The position numbers and the translations under genes are program-made. Below, one piece after another: positions 26,233 to 32,936 of a DNA stretch of 64,000 nucleotides; position 1 is the first letter of the stretch; each line of letters opens with the position of its first letter. The notes beneath the pieces were generated by a model that saw only the letters and a list, made by a program, of their open reading frames with translations, did no database searches and was not told where the DNA came from. The DNA lies in the NCBI GenBank assembly GCA_035547695.1, contig DASZUK010000039.1, positions 160,161 to 224,160 of the forward strand, read 5' to 3'. The stretch comes from DASZUK01 sp035547695. Lineage in GTDB: Bacteria; Actinomycetota; Acidimicrobiia; Acidimicrobiales; RAAP-2.

Positions 26233-27581
26233 GCCCGCCGGCGGGCAGTGCCGGCGGCGGCCTCGGTGGCGGCCTCGGCGGTGGGGCCGACCGGCCGGCG
26301 GTGCACCAGTTCGTGCCGGCCCTCATCCCCCGGGACGCCACCGGCAGCCACACCCTGCTGCTCCGCCAGGCCCTCCGCGACGCCGGCTGGCGGTCCGACA
26401 TCTTCGCCGAGGCCACCCACGACGAGCTGCTGGCCGAGTCCATCCCGCTGCAGTACTACCCGCAGTACGCCGCGCCGGGCGACGTGCTGGTGTACCAGAT
26501 GTCCACGTCGTCGGCGGTGGCCGACTTCCTGCTGGCCCGGCCGGAGCCGCTGGTGCTGGACTACCACAACATCACCCGGCCGGAGCTGTCCGAGGCCTGG
26601 GACCCCGAGCCGGCCCGCCGGTCGGCGGAGGCGCTGGCGCAGTTGGCCGAGCTGGCCCCCCGGTCGGTGCTGGGGCTGGCCGACAGCGGGTTCAACGAGC
26701 TGGACCTGATCGCCGCCGGCTGCCCGCGGACCGCGGTGGTGCCGGTGCTGGTCGACCTGGACCGGCTGGTCGCCCCCGCCGACCGGCGGACGGCGGACCG
26801 GCTGGCCGCGGCCAAGGCCGGCGGCGGCGCCGACTGGCTGTTCGTCGGCCGGGTGGTGCCGTCCAAGGCCGCCCACGACGTGGTGAAGGCCCTGTGGGCC
26901 TACCGCCGGCTGTACGACCCGGCCGCCCGGCTGCACCTGGTCGGGTCCACCCCGTCCAACCGGTACCTGGCCTCCCTGCGGGCCTTCGTGGCCGACCTCG
27001 GCCTCCGCCAGGCCGTCCGGATCACCGGCGAGGTCTCCGACGGCGCCCTGGCCGCCCACTTCGACGCCGCCGACGTCTACGTGTCCATGTCCCTCCACGA
27101 GGGCTTCGGGGTGCCGTTGCTGGAGGCCATGCGGGTCGGGGTACCGGTGGTGGCCCGGCCGGCCGGCGCCGTGGCCGACACCGTCGGCGACGCCGGCCTG
27201 GTGCTGCACCGGTCCGACCCCACCACCGTCGCCGCCGCCGTCCACCGGGTGCTCACCGACCGGGCCCTGCGGGACCGGCTGGTGGCCGCCGGCCGGGACC
27301 GGGTGGCCCTGCACTCCCTGGCCGCCGCCGGCCGGCGCACCGTCGACGCCATCGCGTCAGTCGTGGGGGCCCCGGGTAAGGAAGGGAGCACGGCCGGCGT
27401 GCCATCGGCTGGCATTGCGGGGCCCCACGCATCGGAGGAGCCCGCCATCAAAGGGTGGCATGGCGGGGCCCCAGGCGGGCCAGGCAGCACGGCCGGCGTG
27501 CCATCGGCTGGCATTGCGGGGCCCCACGCATCGGAGGAGCCCGGGGTTGGGGCCCCGGGCGGGCCAGGCGGCACAGCATGA
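26229..27581 (+). CDS. GT4-like glycosyltransferase (HQFVP subfamily, copy 1)
   Basis: 450 residues; GTG 26229 overlaps the previous stop. The N-terminus holds a distinctive VHQFVPALIPRDATGSHTLLLRQALRDAG and LDYHNITRPEL, shared with the products at 38771 and 40031. The donor-binding C-terminal domain has WLFVGRVVPSKAAHDVV and the E-x7-E motif HEGFGVPLLEAM. It probably transfers a nucleotide-sugar residue during synthesis of the exported glycan. The last ~85 residues are unlike the rest and contain a 19-residue repeat (STAGVPSAGIAGPHASEEP) twice, apparently an insertion fused to the C-terminus. Confidence 0.85.
   Translation: MSPPAGSAGGGLGGGLGGGADRPAVHQFVPALIPRDATGSHTLLLRQALRDAGWRSDIFAEATHDELLAESIPLQYYPQYAAPGDVLVYQMSTSSAVADFLLARPEPLVLDYHNITRPELSEAWDPEPARRSAEALAQLAELAPRSVLGLADSGFNELDLIAAGCPRTAVVPVLVDLDRLVAPADRRTADRLAAAKAGGGADWLFVGRVVPSKAAHDVVKALWAYRRLYDPAARLHLVGSTPSNRYLASLRAFVADLGLRQAVRITGEVSDGALAAHFDAADVYVSMSLHEGFGVPLLEAMRVGVPVVARPAGAVADTVGDAGLVLHRSDPTTVAAAVHRVLTDRALRDRLVAAGRDRVALHSLAAAGRRTVDAIASVVGAPGKEGSTAGVPSAGIAGPHASEEPAIKGWHGGAPGGPGSTAGVPSAGIAGPHASEEPGVGAPGGPGGTA
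27387..27542 (+). repeat. 57-bp direct repeat pair in the 3' end of a glycosyltransferase gene
   Basis: Two identical 57-base copies at 27387-27443 and 27486-27542 (period 99), each starting AGCACGGCCGGCGTGCC and ending CGGAGGAGCCC. The spacer contains a further partial echo (GGCATGGCGGGGCCCCA). Both copies are read in frame as part of the glycosyltransferase tail. Internal GGGGCCCC palindromes suggest a small mobile or palindromic repeat family. Confidence 0.9.
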
Positions 27582-28777
27582 GGGTGGCGTTCGTCACCCC
27601 GCGGTACGGCCCGCAGATCATGGGCGGGGCCGAGACGGCCGCCCGGCAGCTTGCGGAGCACCTGGTGGCGGAGTGCGGCTGGGACGTCGAGGTGTTCTCG
27701 ACCTGCGCCCTGGACCACATCACCTGGGACGACGAGCTGGCGCCGGGGGACAGCGACCTGAACGGGGTCCGGGTGCACCGGTTCCGGTCGGCCGCCGGGC
27801 GGGACCCCGACTTCTACGGCCTGGACGGCCGGCTGCGGGTGGCCCCGTCGGAGGCCACCCGGCGGGAGTCGGAGCGCTGGGTGGACCTCAACGGCCCGGT
27901 CACCCCGGACCTGATCGACGCCCTGTGCGGCGCCGCGGTGGACGTGGCGGCGTTCTACCCATACCTGTACTACCCGACCGTCCGCGGCATCGGCCGGGTG
28001 CCGATGCCCGCGGTGCTGCACCCGGCGGCCCACGACGAGCCGGCCCTGTACCTGCCGGCGTTCCGGGGCACCTACGCCAACGCCGACGCCCTCTGCTACC
28101 ACACCATGGCCGAACGGCGGCTGGTGCAGCGGGTGCACCCGGTGGCGGACCGGCCGCAGATCGTGCTGGGCCTGGGCGTGGCCGAGGGCACCCCCGGCGG
28201 CCGGCCCGGCGGGGAGGTGCTCGGCATCGGGGACCGGCCGTACATCGTCAGCGTCGGCCGGGTCGACGACCACAAGGGGTCGTCCATGCTGGCCGCCTTC
28301 TTCCGGACCTACAAGGAGCGGCACCCCGGCCCCCTCGCCCTGGCCCTGGTCGGGCCCATCTCGGCCACCATCCCCGACCACCCCGACGTGGTGCTGACCG
28401 GCATCGTCGACGAGGCCGACAAGTGGGACATCGTCCGGGACGCCACCGTGTCGGTGTCGCCGTCCGCCCTGGAGTCGTTCTCGCTGGTCGTCCTGGAAGC
28501 CTGGATGGCGCGGCTGCCGGTGGTGGTCAACGCCACCTGCGACCCCACCCGGGAGCACTGCGAGCGGTCCGGCGGCGGCCTCTGGTTCGGGTCCTACCGG
28601 GAGTTCGAGGCCGTCATGGACCACCTGCTGGCCGACGCCGACCTGCGCCGGCACCTCGGGGATCGCGGCCGGGCGTACGTGGACGAGCACTACCAGTGGC
28701 CCGTCCTCATCCGCCGGTACGCCGACTTCCTGACCGAGGTGGTCGACCGCGGCCGCGGGGTCGTCGGGGTGCTCTAG
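27578..28777 (+). CDS. GT4-family glycosyltransferase
   Basis: 399 residues; ATG 27578 overlaps the preceding stop (ATGA). The N-terminal MRVAFVTPRYGPQIMGGAETAARQLAEHLVAE is the classic GT4 opening with the GGAE acceptor-site loop. The C-terminal domain has YIVSVGRVDDHKGSSML and PSALESFSLVVLEAWM, where E-x7-E holds the nucleotide-sugar ribose. It belongs to a different subfamily from its immediate neighbour, so the two likely add different sugars. Last glycosyltransferase of the wzm-wzt operon. Confidence 0.9.
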   Translation: MRVAFVTPRYGPQIMGGAETAARQLAEHLVAECGWDVEVFSTCALDHITWDDELAPGDSDLNGVRVHRFRSAAGRDPDFYGLDGRLRVAPSEATRRESERWVDLNGPVTPDLIDALCGAAVDVAAFYPYLYYPTVRGIGRVPMPAVLHPAAHDEPALYLPAFRGTYANADALCYHTMAERRLVQRVHPVADRPQIVLGLGVAEGTPGGRPGGEVLGIGDRPYIVSVGRVDDHKGSSMLAAFFRTYKERHPGPLALALVGPISATIPDHPDVVLTGIVDEADKWDIVRDATVSVSPSALESFSLVVLEAWMARLPVVVNATCDPTREHCERSGGGLWFGSYREFEAVMDHLLADADLRRHLGDRGRAYVDEHYQWPVLIRRYADFLTEVVDRGRGVVGVL

Positions 28778-28808
28778 GCCATGGTGCGGGGGGCATGAGC
28801 GCTGACGG

Positions 28809-29210
28809 GTGGGCCATCGGGACGGGTCCTTCGTACTGGAGGTGAAGCCGTCGGTGTCGGCGGTGGGGGTCTTGCCGGTCAAGATCCCAGTGGAAGACCG
28901 AAGGACCCGCCTTCTCGTGGTCCCTCTCTTCGACGGACCGGGGGTGCTGGTTCCCGGAGAGCCTTACGACACGAAGCATCCGTTTCCGAACGGGGCGTCG
29001 ATCGACGCGGGCGAAACCGTGTCACCGACCCAGCTCTTCGCCATCACGCCGGAACCGGGAATGGTGGGGGTCCGGGTGCACTTCTTGGTGTCGGTCCCCA
29101 GGAAGATCGGCCGGTCCACGCAGCCGTGGAGCTGGGCGACGACGACGTATGTCCCGGTGCCGGCCGGCGATCAGCGCCGGTCGGTGCTGTCCCGATCGTC
29201 GCTGGGCTGA
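28809..29210 (+). CDS. Hypothetical protein
   Basis: A reading frame of 133 residues from GTG 28809, or 122 from GTG 28842; the latter overlaps the stop of a 16-codon mini-ORF (28795-28845) in the same GTGA fashion as elsewhere in this operon. The product is beta-rich (RRTRLLVVPLFDGPGVLVPGEPYDT, GMVGVRVHFLVSVP) with no motif I can assign. Its third-position GC is lower than that of its neighbours, so it may be recently acquired, or not a real gene. Confidence 0.4.
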   Translation: MGHRDGSFVLEVKPSVSAVGVLPVKIPVEDRRTRLLVVPLFDGPGVLVPGEPYDTKHPFPNGASIDAGETVSPTQLFAITPEPGMVGVRVHFLVSVPRKIGRSTQPWSWATTTYVPVPAGDQRRSVLSRSSLG

Positions 29211-29233
29211 GGGGCTGGCGCGTGGCTCCGCAA

Positions 29234-29275
29234 GTTCGTGGGAGGGGCCAGGGTCGAATCCTGGTACTCACGAAC
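29234..29275 (+). other. tRNA-like acceptor/T-arm hairpin
   Basis: GTTCGTG (29234-29240) pairs with CACGAAC (29269-29275); inside it CCAGG/CCTGG closes a seven-base loop GTCGAAT, close to a TTCGAAT T-loop. The geometry recalls a tRNA acceptor plus T-arm, but D- and anticodon arms are missing and four extra bases separate the stems. It may be a decayed tRNA or attachment-site end, or just a hairpin in the 208-base gap before the convergent gene. Confidence 0.3.
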
Positions 29276-29418
29276 CGTGGGCTCGTCGAGATCAGGGAGA
29301 AGGGTTCCACCCATGACGCGCATGCTAATACACCGGCCCCGGACATCTGCCGTCCACGGCCGGCCGTCAAGTGGCCCGGCCGACCGCCCGGATCGTTTCC
29401 CGACGGTCCGCAGGCGGG

Positions 29419-31320
29419 CTAGAAGTCGGGGTTGACGCAGCTATCGCTGGCCAGGGCGGTGTCCTGGTGGACCGGCCCGGCCGACGGTGTCAGGTGCGTC
29501 GAGGGGGCGAACCCGGTGGCCAGCACCACCGGGAAGTGCGGGCAGAACCCCCCGGGGACCTCCACCAGCCGGGACAGGTCGTTGCCGCGGAACCTGGTGC
29601 CGGTGCTGCCGCCGACGTAGATGCCGACCTCGGCCCGCAGCAGTTGCCCGCCGGTGCTGTTGCCGGTCCAGGTCGCCCCCAGCGCGTTGCGTCCCCCACC
29701 GCAGGCCGCCACCCCGGCCTGGTCCGGCAGCAGGCAGTTCTGGTGCACCGTCGACCCGAACAGGTCGTGGGTCCCCGCGCTGAGCACCACGTCGATGTGG
29801 GTGCGGGTGCCGGTCCAGAACCGGTTGTCGGCCACGACGGTGCCGGCGAACGACCGGCTGGTGGTCCCCGGCGGGTCCCCGCCGGGAGTGGTCCCCTGCG
29901 CGAGGGAGTACGACGGGTCGGTGGCGACGCCGAACGAGTAGGAGTTGCCGGCCGACACCACCGTGTTGTCCACCACCCGTGACCGCTGCGGCCGGCTTGC
30001 GGCCAGGAACGACGCCCCGTCGAACAGGGCCACCGCCGTGTCGGAGACGTCCACGATGTCGTTGCCGGCCACGGTGGTGTCCTGGCAGTAGATGCCCAGG
30101 CCGTCCGCCTCCGGGTGGTCCGGCGACCCGGCCGCCACGTCGTGGGTGGACCCGTAGGCCTCCACCAGGTTGTCCGACACCACGTTGCCGGTGCAGGCCG
30201 TCGCCCCGGGGACGTTGGACCCTGTGCTGTCCGCCTCCAGGTCCGACGCCCCGTCCGGGTTCCCGATGCGGTCGTCGCGGACCGTGGTGCCCCGGCCCCC
30301 CAGCATCCGGACGTCGAACACCCCGAACGTGTTCGGGTCCGGCGCGTCCCGCTGGCCGTCCACCCAGACGTGCACCAGCTTGGCTCCGGGCTGCAACTGC
30401 ACCAGCTCCTGCCCGGAGTACCCCGGGAGCGGCCCGAACCCCGGCAGCCGCACCAGTCGGGCCATCTCGGCGTACCGGCCCGGGTCCGGGTCCCCGGCGG
30501 TGGTGACGGTGACGTTGCCCGGCACCACCAGGGTGGTGGTCAACCCCACCACCTCCCGGGCCGGCAACGCCACCCGGCCGCCGCCGGCCAGGGCCCGGAG
30601 GTCCAGCTCCTGCTGCAGCGCCGCCTCTGTCGTGTCCGGGCCGGGGGTCCCGTGGTCGGGGGTCTGGATGGCGGGAAACCCCGTCCAGTTGCCGGGTTGC
30701 CCGAAGTAGTAGTTGGGGTTCGACCGGCTGCAGATGGCCGGCTCGGTCAACTGGGCGAACTCGGCCGTGCCGAACAGGTCGTCGGCGGCCTGTCGCGGCC
30801 GGACCGACCCGGCGGCGATCAGGTCCCGGTTCTCCACGTACCCCGCCGGGTCCGGCTCCCGGTTCAGCACCGCCCGGTACAGGGTCAGCACCACCGCGCC
30901 GGCCGTCCCCGGGCCCGGCGGGTAGTCCGACCGGTACGCCGACGACCCCACCAGCCGGTCGTCGAACCGTCGCAGCGACCCCACCGAGCAGCCGGCGGAC
31001 CGGAAGTACCGCACCGCCGCCCCCCACTCCGCGGGCCGTGGCGCCCGGCCCAGCAGCTCGGTGTAGGCCTTGGCCACGAACTGGTACGGCACCACCCGGC
31101 GGGCGGTGCCCGACTGGGCCGCCTGGGCTGGCTGCGCCGCCTGGGCCGGTTGCGCCGCCTGGGCCGGCTGGGCCGACAGCGCCGCAAGAGGCACCAGTGC
31201 GGCCAGGGCAGCGAGGGTGGTCAGCGCGGCCAGGGCGGCCCCCGCCGCGAGGGTGGTCAGCGCGGCGAGGGTGGCCAGGGCGCGGGCCGGCAGTCGTCGC
31301 AGCTCTTCCCGCCGGGCCAT
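29419..31320 (-). CDS. Secreted right-handed beta-helix protein with DUF4214 domain
   Basis: 633 residues. A signal peptide with an Arg-rich n-region and a long Ala/Leu core runs to about residue 52, followed by an AQPAQAAQPAQAAQ linker. Residues about 75-190 resemble DUF4214 (YQFVAKAYTELLGRAPRPAEWGAAVRYF and LTLYRAVLNREPDPAGYVENRDLIAAG), often seen in surface and S-layer-like proteins. The remainder is rich in short strands with repeating N-T/V-V turns (GNVVSDNLVEAYGS, GNDIVDVSDTAVALFDG, VVDNTVVSAGNSYSFG) as in parallel beta-helix carbohydrate lyases and glycan binders. It faces the glycan cluster, so action on or at the surface polysaccharide is plausible. Confidence 0.75.
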   Translation of the reverse strand: MARREELRRLPARALATLAALTTLAAGAALAALTTLAALAALVPLAALSAQPAQAAQPAQAAQPAQAAQSGTARRVVPYQFVAKAYTELLGRAPRPAEWGAAVRYFRSAGCSVGSLRRFDDRLVGSSAYRSDYPPGPGTAGAVVLTLYRAVLNREPDPAGYVENRDLIAAGSVRPRQAADDLFGTAEFAQLTEPAICSRSNPNYYFGQPGNWTGFPAIQTPDHGTPGPDTTEAALQQELDLRALAGGGRVALPAREVVGLTTTLVVPGNVTVTTAGDPDPGRYAEMARLVRLPGFGPLPGYSGQELVQLQPGAKLVHVWVDGQRDAPDPNTFGVFDVRMLGGRGTTVRDDRIGNPDGASDLEADSTGSNVPGATACTGNVVSDNLVEAYGSTHDVAAGSPDHPEADGLGIYCQDTTVAGNDIVDVSDTAVALFDGASFLAASRPQRSRVVDNTVVSAGNSYSFGVATDPSYSLAQGTTPGGDPPGTTSRSFAGTVVADNRFWTGTRTHIDVVLSAGTHDLFGSTVHQNCLLPDQAGVAACGGGRNALGATWTGNSTGGQLLRAEVGIYVGGSTGTRFRGNDLSRLVEVPGGFCPHFPVVLATGFAPSTHLTPSAGPVHQDTALASDSCVNPDF

Positions 31321-31475
31321 GGTCCGGGTGACCCTACCGGCCGCCGGGCCGGGTCCCGGGTCAGCAGCCCCGGGTCCGTTGGCCCGTGGTCCCCGTCAGC
31401 GGCTCCGGCACCCGGCCGGCGACCGGCGGCCGGCGCCCGATCGGCGGACCCGTCAGGCCCGAGCGGCGGGCCCGG

Positions 31476-32237
31476 TCAGAACGGCGGGTAGGCGGCGTCG
31501 TCGGTGGCCAGCCACTCCCCGAACGTGGGCCCGACGATGCGGGCGCCGCCGCCCTGGGGTAGCTGCCCGCCGGTCCGCATGGCCTTGCCCGCTCCGGGCA
31601 CCGGGACCGGCAGGACCAGCAGCCGCCGGTGGCGGTGCCGGGCCAGGGTCCGGGCCATGGTCACCAGGTCCAGGACTTCGGGCCCGGCCACCTCCACGGT
31701 GCCGCCGCCGGCCGGTTGTTCGGCCACCTCCGCCAGCACCTGCCCGACCGCCCGGGCGGCCACCGGCTGGAGCCGCATGTGCGGCACCAGGGCCACCGGC
31801 CCGACCCGGCTCCGCTGCACCACTTGGGCCGGGAACTCGTGGAACTGGGTGGCCCGCACCACGGTCACCGGCAGCGGCCCGGCCCTGGCCGCCGCTTCCT
31901 GGGCCAGCTTGGCCCGGTAGTACCCGAGGGGCACCCGCTCGAGGCCGACGATGGACAGGGTCACCAGCCGGGCCACCCCCTGGGCGGCGCCCACCGCCTG
32001 CAGGTTGCCGGTCATCCCGGTGAACATCGCCGCCGCCTCGGCCTCCTTCATGGTGGCCGCGTTGGTGGCGTCCACCACCACCTCCACGCCGTCCAACGCC
32101 TCCGCCAGCCCGTCGCCGGACCGCAGGTCGACCCCGGTGGACCGGCTGAGGACCACCACCTCGTGCCCGCGCTCCCGGGCCGCCTCCACCGCGAACCGAC
32201 CGACCACTCCGGTGCCCCCGGCGATCGCCACCTTCAT
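31476..32237 (-). CDS. NAD(P)H-binding atypical SDR (NmrA/YwnB-like)
   Basis: 253 residues beginning directly with the Rossmann motif VAIAGGTGVVGRFAVEAARERGHEVVVLSRSTG. VVVDATNAAT and ARLVTLSIVGLERVPLGYYRAKLAQE follow, as in NAD(P)-binding proteins of the NmrA/YwnB type, some of which sense redox state or reduce quinones. It is divergent from an Rrf2 regulator; ywnA-ywnB pairs in Bacillus have the same arrangement. The intervening DNA holds two matched inverted repeats, suggesting direct control by that regulator. Confidence 0.85.
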   Translation of the reverse strand: MKVAIAGGTGVVGRFAVEAARERGHEVVVLSRSTGVDLRSGDGLAEALDGVEVVVDATNAATMKEAEAAAMFTGMTGNLQAVGAAQGVARLVTLSIVGLERVPLGYYRAKLAQEAAARAGPLPVTVVRATQFHEFPAQVVQRSRVGPVALVPHMRLQPVAARAVGQVLAEVAEQPAGGGTVEVAGPEVLDLVTMARTLARHRHRRLLVLPVPVPGAGKAMRTGGQLPQGGGARIVGPTFGEWLATDDAAYPPF

Positions 32238-32326
32238 CGACGGCCTCCTTCGTCCCGCCGCCCTCCGGCGGCTCCTTCGTCGTGCTGCCCTCCTTCGTCG
32301 TGCTGCCCTCCGGCGGCGCCCTTTAT

Positions 32327-32385
32327 TCGGATGTTCTCAATCCGAGTTTATCGGCGGCCCGGTTATCCGGACAAGTACAGTCCGG
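32327..32385. promoter_or_regulatory. Two matched inverted repeats: candidate Rrf2 operators
   Basis: TCGGAT-N7-ATCCGA (32327-32345) and CCGGAC-N7-GTCCGG (32367-32385) are both 19 bases long with perfect 6-bp arms and seven-base spacers, their centres 40 bases apart. Together they give YCGGAY-N7-RTCCGR. The second ends two bases before the ATG of the Rrf2 gene. The identical geometry makes chance unlikely. They probably mediate autoregulation and control of the divergent NAD(P)-binding protein. Confidence 0.7.
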
Positions 32386-32387
32386 GT

Positions 32388-32882
32388 ATGCGGATGAGCG
32401 AGGGGGTGGAGTGGGCGGCGCACTGCGCGGTGGTGCTGGCGGCGCTGCCGGACGGGGAGGTGCTGCCGGCGGCCCGGCTGGCCGAGTACCACGGGGTGCC
32501 CGGGCCGTACCTGGCCAAGTCGCTGCAGGCGCTGGCCCGGGCCGGCCTGGTCGAGGCCACCACCGGCCGCCGCGGCGGCTACCGGCTGCGGCGGCCGGCC
32601 TCCGAGATCACCCTGCTGGACGTGTACCGGGCGGTGGAGGGCGACGAGGGGTTCTTCCGGTGCACCGAGATCCGCCAACGCGCCCCGGTGCCCAGGCCGG
32701 CCCGGTCGTACCGCACCACGTGCGGCATCGCCGCCGCCATGGCCCGGGCGGAGGCCGCCTGGCGGGACCAGTTGGCCGGCGCCACCGTGGCCGACCTGCT
32801 GGCCGGGGTGCTGCGGCAGGCCCCGCCGGCGGTGCTGGCCGGCACCGCGGTGTGGCTCCAGTCGGCCCTGCACCGGACCTGA
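32388..32882 (+). CDS. Rrf2-family transcriptional regulator
   Basis: 164 residues from ATG 32388 (a second ATG follows two codons on). The winged helix reads EWAAHCAVVLAALPDGEVLPAARLAEYHGVPGPYLAKSLQALARAGLVEATTGRRGGYRLRRPASEITLLDVYRAVEG, with the Rrf2 hallmark GRRGGYRL. Downstream Cys residues (FRCTEIRQ and TTCGIA) are about 20 apart and do not form the three-Cys cluster of IscR or NsrR, so an iron-sulfur cluster is unlikely; thiol-based sensing is possible. The gene is read away from the NAD(P)-binding protein. Confidence 0.9.
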   Translation: MRMSEGVEWAAHCAVVLAALPDGEVLPAARLAEYHGVPGPYLAKSLQALARAGLVEATTGRRGGYRLRRPASEITLLDVYRAVEGDEGFFRCTEIRQRAPVPRPARSYRTTCGIAAAMARAEAAWRDQLAGATVADLLAGVLRQAPPAVLAGTAVWLQSALHRT

Positions 32883-32936
32883 TTCCGAGCCCCCGCCCGG
32901 CCGCCGTCGGCCAGGCCGGCGGGCCGCCGGGCACGG

